Shown: in pieces, positions 8,430 through 16,737 of the stretch
Numbering within the stretch: position 1 is the first letter of the stretch
Layout: the number at the start of each line of letters is the position of its first letter
Origin: Clostridiales bacterium
Lineage (GTDB): Bacteria > Bacillota > Clostridia > Oscillospirales > Oscillospiraceae
Direction of reading: 5' to 3'
Assembly: GCA_029265975.1 (NCBI GenBank)
Contig: JAJUGN010000020.1
Span: 1-33,027, forward strand
DNA length: 33,027 nt
Position numbers and translations under genes: made by a program
Notes under the pieces: generated by a model
What the model was told of the DNA's origin: nothing
Database searches by the model: none
Seen by the model: only the letters and a program-made list of their open reading frames with translations

Positions 8430-8443
8430 AAAACGCAAAGCAA

Positions 8444-8472
8444 AGCCCGCACGCCGTATTAGCGTGCGGGCT
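8444..8472. terminator. Bidirectional terminator between convergent genes
   Basis: An 11-bp stem, AGCCCGCACGC (8444-8454) with GCGTGCGGGCT (8462-8472), and a seven-base loop separate the stop of the flavodoxin-like gene (8429) from that of the kinase (8485). T-rich sequence follows on the minus strand and, more weakly, on the plus strand. Confidence 0.85.
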
Positions 8473-8484
8473 GAATGTTTGGTT

Positions 8485-9318
8485 TTACGACTCCAGAAAG
8501 GATACGGCCGCGCCTATCGCGGTGGCGTATATCGAGAGAGGGGGGATTATAAAATTCAGCCTGTACAGCTTGCTCAGACCGTCAAAAACGTCCCTTGCCT
8601 GAGGAAGGACGGTGAGCGCCCCTGTAAGCACTATGTCCTTGATGGGAGTGTTGTAGCAGGCGAGGAAGGACATTGTTCCTATGGCCTGGAACACCATGTT
8701 GATAAGGCCGAGCGCCTTGTCGGAATTTGTGGCCGTATTCTTGATGTTCCCGAAATTGGAGGCGGTCGCGTTCGGCGGGAGATTAGGGATCTGCACATTG
8801 CTGATATCCTTTATGAGAAGGTCTACGTTCGCAAGGTCGCCGCTTTCCGCAAGAAGCGCGACGTTTGAAATGTCGTTTTCGTGCATCAGCTCAGAAGAAA
8901 GCCCCATGAGAGTCCCGCCGCCGACGCCGCTTCCTCCGATGTGTATGACATCGCCGTCTGAAACTCGGACGAACGCCGTGCCGGTGCCCATGCTGACGAC
9001 CAGCGCCCTCTCGAGCGCCGATAATGTGCAGCCTCCCAGTCCTATCGCCCGGAATTCGTCGATCTTGACCGTAGGGACCTCGTAAACGCTCCCTGTTATA
9101 TAAGAAGCGCCTACGCCGGTAAGCACGATTTTGGATACGTTCCTTAGCGGTATGGAATAGGTGCGCAGAAAATTTCCGACAGCGCCGTACATTGAGGTCA
9201 CCTGATCGGTGGCCTTTACCTGCAGAGAGCCAAGCATGTTGTTTTTTGCGGTAAATCCTACGATTTTAGTCGTGGAGCCGCCTATGTCAATCCCCAAAAT
9301 TACGTCCAATAAACCCAC
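8485..9318 (-). CDS. coaW: Type II pantothenate kinase
   Basis: A 277-residue member of the acetate/sugar kinase superfold. It should phosphorylate pantothenate with ATP, the first step of coenzyme A synthesis, in the cytoplasm. The phosphate-1 loop GIDIGGSTTK lies at 9-18, a DEF segment places the probable catalytic Glu at 88, and the nucleotide-binding MGTGTAF and GGSGVGGGT loops follow; these fit the Fumble/CoaW family better than BadF activases. Length matches the bacterial type II enzymes. The GTG at 9318 is used here; a TTG at 9309 placed after a GGGGTGGG run is a reasonable alternative and would give a more typical N-terminus. No operon partner is present. Confidence 0.87.
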   Translation of the reverse strand: MGLLDVILGIDIGGSTTKIVGFTAKNNMLGSLQVKATDQVTSMYGAVGNFLRTYSIPLRNVSKIVLTGVGASYITGSVYEVPTVKIDEFRAIGLGGCTLSALERALVVSMGTGTAFVRVSDGDVIHIGGSGVGGGTLMGLSSELMHENDISNVALLAESGDLANVDLLIKDISNVQIPNLPPNATASNFGNIKNTATNSDKALGLINMVFQAIGTMSFLACYNTPIKDIVLTGALTVLPQARDVFDGLSKLYRLNFIIPPLSIYATAIGAAVSFLES

Positions 9319-9878
9319 CCCGTTATAAATAAGCTGAAACCCAGGACTGTATAAAACGCTGATATTCAGTCGCGCATGAAGGTATGAAAGAAAAGAATCC
9401 TTTGCAAGAGCCTGACGCAGACGTTTTTTGCGTATGCGTTTCCTGGCTGCACCGTCAGAGGAGAGGGTTTGGAACCCAGCCTTGAAAAAGTGCCGCGCAG
9501 GCCATTTGCCCGCCGATAATAAGCAAAAATTACCGCAGCATCATTACCTTAACATCGGACGCCCGCGTTGTCAAGGCCGGGGACGGGAGATTCACGTCAG
9601 CCCGGGTTCGGGCCTGTTTCAAATTCGCCGCGTCAGAAAGAATAGAATGCCATGCTGCGCGCACGAAAACTTTCGCCAATAAAAAAATATAAGCACGGAT
9701 TCGCGCTTCGCCGCTTGCAAATACTGTAAAAGCACATAATAACAGCCTTTTACAAAAACGATAAAAATTGCATTATGCAAGAAAAAACTGGGTTTATCGC
9801 AAAATTCAAAGTATTATGTTCAATATTGTCGAATAAAAGCGGTGCGAGTCGGGTTAAGTAAAAATATATAATTTAATA

Positions 9879-9907
9879 TTTTCAATTTGCAAAAATTTTG
9901 TTATATT
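9879..9907 (+). promoter_or_regulatory. Extended -10 promoter of the kinase/cyclase gene
   Basis: TTTTCA (9879-9884), a 17-base spacer and TATATT (9902-9907), preceded by TG at the extended -10 position, follow an AT-rich stretch that could act as an UP element. The transcript would have a leader of roughly 95 bases. Confidence 0.65.
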
Positions 9908-9977
9908 AAGAATGCGAAAAAACATGATTTTGACGAAAGCCGTTTTTGCATCTTGGCGAGGCACGGCTGATTCTTAA
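9906..9977 (+). promoter_or_regulatory. Nested inverted repeats in the leader
   Basis: TTAAGAAT (9906-9913) is mirrored by ATTCTTAA (9970-9977), enclosing AGCCGT (9938-9943) and ACGGCT (9963-9968). The 10-mer GATTTTGACG occurs at 9926-9935 and again at 9986-9995, the second copy touching the ribosome site. The outer arm overlaps the -10 box, so it could be a DNA operator, while the inner arms could form a leader hairpin. Confidence 0.4.
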
Positions 9978-10007
9978 TGCGCGGCGATTTTGACGGGAGG
10001 TTTCGTA

Positions 10008-13000
10008 ATGCTCCAGCTTGAAGGATACAGAATATACGAGGAGCTCTCGAAAAACAGGAACTCCACTATTTACAGGGGCGTCCGCGAGTCTGACGGTGTT
10101 GCCGTAATCGTAAAATACCTGAACAGAGAATACCCGTCGTCTGAGGAATTGGCCGATTTTATCCGCGAGTATGAGCTTATGAAAAAGCTCGCCTGCAACG
10201 GCATGGCAAAAGCGTACGCAATGGAAAAATGCCAGAACAGCCTTGCCATAATCATGGAGGATATAGGCGGGGACTCGGTCTCGAGGATACTGAAGAAGGC
10301 AAAGCTTGATTTGCGCGAGAAGCTGTCGCTTGCGATTCTTATGACCAGAGCCCTGGCACAGCTGCACCAGAAGAACATCGTGCACAAGGATATAAACCCT
10401 ACTAATTTCATATGGAATGTGGAAACGAACCGTCTTGTCATAATAGACTTCGGGATATCCTCGGAAATCATGCGTGAGCCTACGCAGAGCTCGAACCGCG
10501 ATCTTCTCGAGGGGACGCTGGATTACATTTCCCCGGAGCAGACGGGCAAGACGAACAGGCCGATAGACTACAGGACAGACCTTTATTCGATCGGCATCAC
10601 CTTTTATGAAATATTTACCGGACGTCTGCCGTTTATGGGAGAGGACGACCTTGATATCGTTTACTCGCATATAGCCAAGCCTCCGCTGCCTCCTTCGGAA
10701 ATCAGCGGGGACATCCCGGAGATGCTCTCCGCCATAATAATGAAGCTTATTTCCAAGGCGCCGGAGGAACGCTACCAGTCGGCGGCCGGTTTGCTGAAGG
10801 ATCTCGAATACTGCCTCCAGCTTCTGGATTCCGGTATGAAAACAGACGCTTCCTTCAGGCCGGGGCGAGGAGAAGTGCTGAGCAGGTTCGAGATACCGAG
10901 CAGGCTCTACGGGCGCACGGAGGAAACCGAGGCGCTGCTTGACAGCTTCCAGCGGGTTATGCAGGGCGGCTCGGAGCTTTTTCTGGTCGCCGGGCATTCA
11001 GGCACCGGCAAGTCCACGCTGATAAACGAGATACGCAAGCCGGTAGCGGCTAGAAAGGGTTATTTTGTTTCGGGAAAGTTCAACCAATACGAGCGCAACA
11101 TACCCTATTACGGCTTTTCCAGGGCATTTAGAAACCTTGTAAAGCAGCTGCTCTCCGAATCCCAGAAGAGCCTGGACGAATGGAGGCGCCTTATACTCGA
11201 GGCGGTCGGGAGTGCCGGGCAGATAATGCTTGACATGATCCCGGAGCTGGAGCGGATTATGGGGCAGCAGCCTCAGCTTGCGGAGCTGGGGCCCATTGAG
11301 GCTCAAAACCGTTTCCAATTGGTTTTCCTGAGCTTTTTAAGGGTTTTTGCGAGAGCGGAGCATCCTCTGGTCATATTTTTGGACGACCTTCAGTGGAGCG
11401 ACACACCCACTCTTGAGCTCATTAAATTCATTCTAACAAAGGGAAATGTAAGCTATCTCTTTTTTATCGGCGCTTACAGAGACAACGAGGTGCAGGAGGG
11501 CCATCCCCTGCTTCGGCTTCTCGAAGAGCTTGGGAAGGAGCAGTCGGGGGTGTTCCCGCTGTTCCGTCAGGTGGTTATTGAACCTCTTGATTTTCAAGCG
11601 TCAAACAGGCTGATTGCCGACACCCTGCATATGCCGCAGGAGTCGGTCGAACCGCTGACGAGAATTATACATCAGAAGACAAAGGGAAACCCCTTGTTTT
11701 TAACCAGGCTTCTGAATTCTCTTTATAAGCAGGGGAGCTTCACGTTTGTTCCGGAGAAAGGTCAGTGGACTTATGACCTCAAAAAGGTTGAGGCGGCGGA
11801 AATAAGCGATAACGTCATAGATTTGCTTGTCAAGGAGCTGCAATCGCTGCCTGCTGAGGACATGGATATTCTGAAGCTCGCGGCGTGCATAGGGAACCGA
11901 TTTGACATCTCCACGGTCTCGAGAATAAGCGGAAAACCTGTTTCCGAGCTGGGCAAGATCCTGTGGACGGCAATAGAAAAAGAGCTTGTTTTCCCGATGG
12001 ACAATAACTATCGGTTCATGCAGGCTTTGGGTCCTGAAACAGCAGAAAGCGGGCTTGAGATGTATTTTTGCTTTGCGCACGACAGAATCAGGCAGGCCGT
12101 GTATTCTCTGATACCCGAGGACAGCATAAAGGAGCTTCGGCTTTTAATCGGGACGGATTATCTGAAGGCTTTCCGCAAATCCAAGCGGGAAGACAGCCTC
12201 TTCGATATGGTCAACCACCTTAACAAAGCGGGGGAGCTGATTTCCGCCAGGGCGGACAGGCTGGAGCTGGCGGAGCTCAATATTATGGCGGGCAACAGGG
12301 CGAAGAAAACAACCGCATTTTCCGCAGCGCTTGCCTATTATGAGGCTGCCGAGGCCCTTCTCAGGCCCGAGGAGTGGGCCGAGCTGCCCGATAAGCATTT
12401 CAGGCTGCTTATGGAACAGGCCGGCGCTGCCCTGCTTACGGGCGGGCTGGGCAAGGCTGAGGAGCTTTGCGGGCGCCTGTCGGAAAAAGCCGAAAGCAAG
12501 CTCGACAAAGGGGAAGTATCAAACCTGAAGATCCTGCTGTACATCTTTCAGGGCAAGCTGCAGGATACGATAGGCGAAGCCAGAAGCGCCCTGGGTCTTT
12601 TCGGCGTTTTCCTGCCCGAAAGCGAGGAGGATGTCCGCCTTAAAACAGAGGAAGGGCTCGCCAGAATGAGAGAGTCGCTCGCCGGCGCGGAGCTCGACAA
12701 GCTCACCGAGCTGCCCCGCATGCAGGACCCGGAAAAGCTTATGGCGATGCAGATCCTGGCTTCGGTAATCCCGCCCGCGATTCAGGTGAGGCCCGAGATT
12801 TTTACTCTCGCGTCGCTTATGATGCTAGAGCTGACGCTGACGTACGGAACCTCGCCGCTTTCCTGCAAAAACTTCGGCGACTGCGGCGTTATTTTCGGCT
12901 CCGTGCTTTCAGACTATAAAACGGGCTATAACTTGGGAAGGGCGGCCTATAATCTGGCAATTAAGCTGAAGGCCGAGGCGCAGCTGTCGCCGGTCTTCTT

Positions 13001-15203
13001 CATCTCGACCTTCCTTTCCCCTTGGCGAAAGCATTATTCGGAAAGCATTCGATTTTACGACCTTTCCTATCAGACCGGAATGGAGTCCGGAGACCTTGTG
13101 CATGTGACCTACGCCGCCGCGCACAAGGCCCATATGTATGTATGGGTTGGAAAGAATCTGGACGAATGTCTGAAGGAAACGCGGAAAACGACAGAGTTCC
13201 TCAAGCAGGCAAAAGCCGCCGCCCCGCTGCTCCTTGCCGAGATAGTCATGTACTGCGTCATGAAATTTCAGGCGCAGCCAGGACGGGAAGCCGACGCGGA
13301 GCTTGAGGAGAGATGCAGAGAGCTGCAAAAGGCGATAGAGGAAGCTCAAAATACGGCTTTTATGGGCAGGTTTCTTCAGTATAACGCATATGTAAGCATG
13401 ATAATGGGGGATTTCGGAGAGGCCGAAAGATGGAGCGGGATGGCGGATGAAATTATAGCCGCATCTCTTTCCGACTTTTCGACGCCGGACCACTATCTGT
13501 TCAAGGGCATGCTGCTTGCAGGCAAATATAAGGGCGCCCGGGAGGACGAGAAGGAAAAAATCAGGGGAGCTTTGTACGTCATAAGGGAAAAGCTGAAGCA
13601 CTGGGCCGATAACTGCCCCGAAAACTTTGCTCATAAATACTATCTGCTCTCAGCCGAAATCGCCGCAGCTGAGAACGCCTCCCTTGACGAGACTATGGGG
13701 TCCTTTGAAAAAGCCCTCGGATCTATCGGAAAGGGCGACTTCGTGCAGTTCAGGGCTCTTTGCAGCGAGCGGTGCGCGCTTTTCTGGCTCGGGAGGGGAA
13801 ACGAGACGATAGGAAGGGCTTACATAAGGGAAGCCTACTATTATTACGGACAGTGGGGCGCTTTCCGCAAGACCGCGCTGCTTAAAAGGGAGTATTCGCA
13901 TTATTTTGCGCCTCACGAGGAAGGCTCGGCCGAAGGCACCGTAAGAGGCACCAGGATGCCTTCGGTTGACCGGCCCAACAGCTCAATAGACATGCTTTCG
14001 GTTTTCAGGTTTACGCAGGCGATTTCCAGGGAAATCAAAATCGAAAAGCTGCTCGGCATACTGATAAAAACCATGATAGCAAACGCCGGGGCGCAGCGCG
14101 GCTGCCTGCTGATAAGAAACGACGACGGACAGTTCTATATAGAGGCGTCGCAGAATTCGGACGCAGAGCAGCCCCGCGTCATGCTCTCCATTCCGTTTTC
14201 GGAAGGCAATGAGCTCTGCAGGGAAATGGCGCAGTATGTCATGCGGACCGGGGATACTCTTGTTATAGGTGACGCGTCGGAAGACATGAACTGGGGCAGC
14301 AATGAGTACGTTGAAAGCAATGGGATAAGGTCGGTCCTTTGCATGCCGGTATTTTACCAAAACCGCCTTAAGGGTCTCGTATACCTCGAAAACAATCTTT
14401 CGGACAACGTCTTTACCTCCGAAAGGCTCGAAACGCTGAAGATATTGTCTTCACAGGCCGCAATATCGATAGAGAACGCCAGGCTTTACGAAAACATGGA
14501 GGAAAAGGTCAGGGAGAGGACGCTCCAGCTGAACGAAGCGAACGAGAAGCTCAGGGAGCTTTCACTCCGCGACCCGCTTACCGGCCTTTATAACAGAAGG
14601 TATGTGTACGACTTCGCATTCGAAAAAGCCAGGCAAGCGATTGAAGCCGTTCCCAGGGAGAAACGGGGCTCCCCGGACGAAACGGTCATCGGAGTACTTA
14701 TGGTCGATATAGACCATTTTAAGCAGGTCAACGATACCTACGGGCATTCGGCAGGCGACAGCGTCCTCATTACGCTGTCGCAGATTCTGAGGGAGATGGC
14801 AGGTCCGGAAGACCTTTTGTCACGCTGGGGCGGCGAGGAGTTCCTGATAATCCTTTTCGGGATAAAGCGGGGCTTTGTGAAGGGGTTCGCCTTGAGCCTC
14901 CTTAATAGAATAAGAGAGAAGCCTATGGAGCTTTACGATGGGAATACGATACGCATAACCTGCTCCGTCGGCTGCGCCGAGATGCCGCTGGATCCGGCGA
15001 GTCCCGATGCCCTCAGCCTTGAGAATATGATAAACATCAGCGACTACGCGCTTTACAGGGCCAAGGAAAACGGGAGGGACTGCGCCGCCCGCTTCAAACT
15101 TGAAAAGAGCATCGGAAGCGATGAAAATATGAGGAGATGCCTTGTAAACATAGCGCAGACCACCGAATTGGACGGGAAGTGTTTTTCAGTAGAATTTTTG
15201 TGA
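10008..15203 (+). CDS. Ser/Thr kinase-like/AAA ATPase/GAF/diguanylate cyclase fusion
   Basis: A 1731-residue cytoplasmic protein. Residues 1-275 form a protein-kinase domain with HKD at 126-128, DFG at 147-149 and a TLDYISPEQ activation-segment end; the glycine loop is poor. An AAA_16-type ATPase follows, with GHSGTGKS at 329-336 and LDD at 458-460. Residues 700-1300 are helical and TPR-like. A GAF domain (about 1330-1500) and a coiled coil lead to a GGDEF domain with DIDHFK at 1567-1572 and an intact GGEEF at 1608-1612, so c-di-GMP synthesis is predicted. The inhibitory RxxD site is lost (GPED). Similar kinase/ATPase/GAF proteins usually end in a histidine kinase. The ATG at 10008 follows GGGAGG (9995-10000); a TTG at 9990 overlaps that site. 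It ends 80 bases from the convergent pilus operon. Confidence 0.88.
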   Translation: MLQLEGYRIYEELSKNRNSTIYRGVRESDGVAVIVKYLNREYPSSEELADFIREYELMKKLACNGMAKAYAMEKCQNSLAIIMEDIGGDSVSRILKKAKLDLREKLSLAILMTRALAQLHQKNIVHKDINPTNFIWNVETNRLVIIDFGISSEIMREPTQSSNRDLLEGTLDYISPEQTGKTNRPIDYRTDLYSIGITFYEIFTGRLPFMGEDDLDIVYSHIAKPPLPPSEISGDIPEMLSAIIMKLISKAPEERYQSAAGLLKDLEYCLQLLDSGMKTDASFRPGRGEVLSRFEIPSRLYGRTEETEALLDSFQRVMQGGSELFLVAGHSGTGKSTLINEIRKPVAARKGYFVSGKFNQYERNIPYYGFSRAFRNLVKQLLSESQKSLDEWRRLILEAVGSAGQIMLDMIPELERIMGQQPQLAELGPIEAQNRFQLVFLSFLRVFARAEHPLVIFLDDLQWSDTPTLELIKFILTKGNVSYLFFIGAYRDNEVQEGHPLLRLLEELGKEQSGVFPLFRQVVIEPLDFQASNRLIADTLHMPQESVEPLTRIIHQKTKGNPLFLTRLLNSLYKQGSFTFVPEKGQWTYDLKKVEAAEISDNVIDLLVKELQSLPAEDMDILKLAACIGNRFDISTVSRISGKPVSELGKILWTAIEKELVFPMDNNYRFMQALGPETAESGLEMYFCFAHDRIRQAVYSLIPEDSIKELRLLIGTDYLKAFRKSKREDSLFDMVNHLNKAGELISARADRLELAELNIMAGNRAKKTTAFSAALAYYEAAEALLRPEEWAELPDKHFRLLMEQAGAALLTGGLGKAEELCGRLSEKAESKLDKGEVSNLKILLYIFQGKLQDTIGEARSALGLFGVFLPESEEDVRLKTEEGLARMRESLAGAELDKLTELPRMQDPEKLMAMQILASVIPPAIQVRPEIFTLASLMMLELTLTYGTSPLSCKNFGDCGVIFGSVLSDYKTGYNLGRAAYNLAIKLKAEAQLSPVFFISTFLSPWRKHYSESIRFYDLSYQTGMESGDLVHVTYAAAHKAHMYVWVGKNLDECLKETRKTTEFLKQAKAAAPLLLAEIVMYCVMKFQAQPGREADAELEERCRELQKAIEEAQNTAFMGRFLQYNAYVSMIMGDFGEAERWSGMADEIIAASLSDFSTPDHYLFKGMLLAGKYKGAREDEKEKIRGALYVIREKLKHWADNCPENFAHKYYLLSAEIAAAENASLDETMGSFEKALGSIGKGDFVQFRALCSERCALFWLGRGNETIGRAYIREAYYYYGQWGAFRKTALLKREYSHYFAPHEEGSAEGTVRGTRMPSVDRPNSSIDMLSVFRFTQAISREIKIEKLLGILIKTMIANAGAQRGCLLIRNDDGQFYIEASQNSDAEQPRVMLSIPFSEGNELCREMAQYVMRTGDTLVIGDASEDMNWGSNEYVESNGIRSVLCMPVFYQNRLKGLVYLENNLSDNVFTSERLETLKILSSQAAISIENARLYENMEEKVRERTLQLNEANEKLRELSLRDPLTGLYNRRYVYDFAFEKARQAIEAVPREKRGSPDETVIGVLMVDIDHFKQVNDTYGHSAGDSVLITLSQILREMAGPEDLLSRWGGEEFLIILFGIKRGFVKGFALSLLNRIREKPMELYDGNTIRITCSVGCAEMPLDPASPDALSLENMINISDYALYRAKENGRDCAARFKLEKSIGSDENMRRCLVNIAQTTELDGKCFSVEFL

Positions 15204-15237
15204 GCGCCGCCGTTGACATATTGGGTTCAAAAAGAGA

Positions 15238-15269
15238 AAAGCGATTGGGAGCAAGTTCCCAATCGCTTT
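15238..15269. terminator. Bidirectional terminator between cyclase and pilA
   Basis: A 13-bp perfect stem, AAAGCGATTGGGA (15238-15250) with its complement (15257-15269), has a six-base loop. T-rich sequence follows on the minus strand and a shorter T-rich run on the plus strand. It ends both the cyclase gene and the pilus operon. Confidence 0.87.
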
Positions 15270-15282
15270 CTAACTTTATTTA

Positions 15283-15657
15283 TTAGCTTAGGGTTACAAC
15301 TCCGCCGGGATACGTTGCGGAGCCGGTGCTGTCGGTGTAGGTAACCGAGTATACTCCGCCAGTCACGTTTATTACATAAGTGCCGCCGTTCGGTAGAGTG
15401 CCGAGTATCGAGTTGACCACCGAGTTGCTGGTCGCGCCGTCCGCTATGGTCTGCCCGGAGGCCACCGCCATCTGGACCGCCGTATAAACGGTATGCGCGT
15501 TTGCTTTAAGGGCGTTCGACTTTGCCGTGTTGAGCTGACCCGTGACGGTGGGGACCAATACCGCCGCAAGAACCGCAAGGATGGCAATAACGACTATAAG
15601 TTCGATGAGAGTAAAGCCGCGGTTGTCCTTTGCCAAGAGCCTCATAAGCTTTTTCAT
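15283..15657 (-). CDS. pilA: Type IV major pilin (prepilin)
   Basis: A 124-residue prepilin with a basic leader and prepilin peptidase site G14|FTLIE, with Glu at +5 (residue 19). A hydrophobic helix (15-38) continues into an amphipathic helix, then a short Gly/Thr/Ser-rich beta domain without cysteines. It is small for a major pilin but within the range seen in Clostridia. The ATG at 15657 follows GAGGG. It is last in the pilus operon, but a 153-base gap with a strong promoter of its own precedes it. This fits a structural subunit made in excess over the machinery, and is the main reason for calling it the major pilin. Which pilin dominates is inference. Confidence 0.85.
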   Translation of the reverse strand: MKKLMRLLAKDNRGFTLIELIVVIAILAVLAAVLVPTVTGQLNTAKSNALKANAHTVYTAVQMAVASGQTIADGATSNSVVNSILGTLPNGGTYVINVTGGVYSVTYTDSTGSATYPGGVVTLS

Positions 15658-15717
15658 TTTAATTCCCTCTTTCGTTACAAAGGTTTTTATAATCAGACGC
15701 AGACTGTTACTGTAAAT

Positions 15718-15746
15718 ATTTTATATCCGGCCCGCATGGCTGTCAA
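15718..15746 (-). promoter_or_regulatory. Internal promoter in front of pilA
   Basis: On the minus strand TTGACA (15741-15746), a 17-base spacer and TAAAAT (15718-15723) match the sigma-A consensus at 11 of 12 positions. It lies in the only large gap of the distal operon and would give a leader of about 55 bases. Confidence 0.8.
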
Positions 15747-15810
15747 CAATAATCGACAAAAACTGACTGGCGCGCCGGGCGATGCCCTTACTGCGGATAT
15801 AGAGCCCTTC

Positions 15811-16389
15811 TCAATCTGAAAAGCCAAGTACAGAAGCGTCGGGCGCTCCGTCGCCGTCCGTGTCCGATAATCCCTCGGCGAGGACGATACCCTCCGCCTC
15901 GCCGACATTGACCAGCCTGAACGAGGTGCTGAAAGATACACAGGTCTTGTTTTCGTATTTCTCGTGCGCACTGACGAATACAGTAAGAACCCTGTCCGGC
16001 GAAGCGCTGAAGCGCAGATTAAGGCCCAGGTTTTCGAGCCCGGTTTGATCGTAAAGCTCAGCCACGCTTCCATCGGCGGATTTTATCACGATGCGGCCGA
16101 AAAAAGGAGAAGAGGGGTCGGAGACGGAATACATGTGCCTGGCGCTTGCACCGGAGCTGTCGTTCCTGAGCTCTGCCGCCGAAGCAAAAAGCAGCCTGCT
16201 TTTGATTATTGAAAGAGCGGCGGAGGCGTTGAAGCGGGCGTTTGCGATCTGCAGCGCGGTGCTGTTTGCCCGCACGGCGGTGACGAGCATGAGAGAGACT
16301 GCGGAGGCAATGACGGACATTATGGCCAAAGCGGCGACAACCTCTATAAGGGTCATCCCGTCTTTTTCCTTCAGAAGCTTTTTCATCAT
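15811..16389 (-). CDS. Type IV minor pilin-like protein with C-terminal DxDxDG motif
   Basis: A 192-residue prepilin-like protein. The leader ends at G11|MTLIE with Glu at +5, followed by a hydrophobic helix and a mixed alpha/beta C-terminal region. Near the C-terminus lies DTDGDGAPD, the calcium-loop pattern of EF-hand or thrombospondin type 3 repeats. The ATG at 16389 is 13 bases after the previous stop and follows GGAAG; a second ATG at 16386 is possible. It is probably a low-abundance pilin that caps, primes or decorates the pilus, as minor pilins and GspJ/PilW-like proteins do. I cannot assign a specific subfamily. The calcium role is inferred from the motif alone. Confidence 0.78.
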   Translation of the reverse strand: MMKKLLKEKDGMTLIEVVAALAIMSVIASAVSLMLVTAVRANSTALQIANARFNASAALSIIKSRLLFASAAELRNDSSGASARHMYSVSDPSSPFFGRIVIKSADGSVAELYDQTGLENLGLNLRFSASPDRVLTVFVSAHEKYENKTCVSFSTSFRLVNVGEAEGIVLAEGLSDTDGDGAPDASVLGFSD

Positions 16390-16402
16390 AATCCCGTACT
16401 TC

Positions 16403-16702
16403 CTAAGCCGGCACAAAGCAGATATAGGAGCCGTTGGAGGCGTAATATCCGCTTACGGAAACGGTTCCGTTTTCAAACGTAATGTTCAGCACCGCAGAGG
16501 AGGAAGGAGCAAAAGCGGAGTCCTTTTCGGTTTGGCCCGCCGAGCTGAAATTCTGTGCGGTTATTGACGAAACGTCCTGAAGCATTTTTACGGAGGTGCC
16601 GAGAAATCCGACGAGAAGGAGCGCGCCGATGCCGAGCAGGGCAAGGCTCAAAATTATTTCGACAAGCGAAAAACCGCCGTTGTTTTTAATAAATCTCCGC
16701 AT
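16403..16702 (-). CDS. Small type IV minor pilin-like protein
   Basis: A 99-residue prepilin-like protein with leader site G10|FSLVE, Glu at +5, a long hydrophobic helix (11-33) and a short C-terminal domain of about 50 residues. The class III signal and operon position make it a pilin-like subunit, possibly of the GspI/PilV type that partners the following gene product. The ATG at 16702 follows GGAAGGTGAG. Spacing is 35 bases after the upstream gene and 13 before the next, so it is co-transcribed. The exact role is unknown. Confidence 0.75.
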   Translation of the reverse strand: MRRFIKNNGGFSLVEIILSLALLGIGALLLVGFLGTSVKMLQDVSSITAQNFSSAGQTEKDSAFAPSSSAVLNITFENGTVSVSGYYASNGSYICFVPA

Positions 16703-16737
16703 AATCTCACCTTCCTAGCTGAAACAGGCATTTCAAA

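Larger units (their letters stand above)
9319..9989. other. 671-base noncoding region
   Basis: This gap separates the divergent kinase and cyclase genes. The left two thirds is GC-balanced and holds only short unsupported frames. A GCCCG-GGTT-CGGGC hairpin lies near 9600. The right third is strongly AT-rich and leads into the promoter at 9879-9907. No tRNA, small stable RNA or riboswitch class was recognised on either strand, although the left part is large enough to hold one. Confidence 0.6.

Noticed and set aside
9430-9460. Minus-strand AGCCAGGAAAC, similar to the cobalamin riboswitch box
   Set aside because: The rest of the conserved cobalamin core is missing, and the adjacent pantothenate kinase is not a typical cobalamin-controlled gene.
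9428-9682. 84-codon frame in the large intergenic region
   Set aside because: It has no ribosome site, arginine-rich nonspecific composition and no homology that I recognise.
9906-10997. 363-codon minus-strand frame over the start of the kinase/cyclase gene
   Set aside because: It overlaps the promoter and the clear kinase domain on the other strand and shows no family features.
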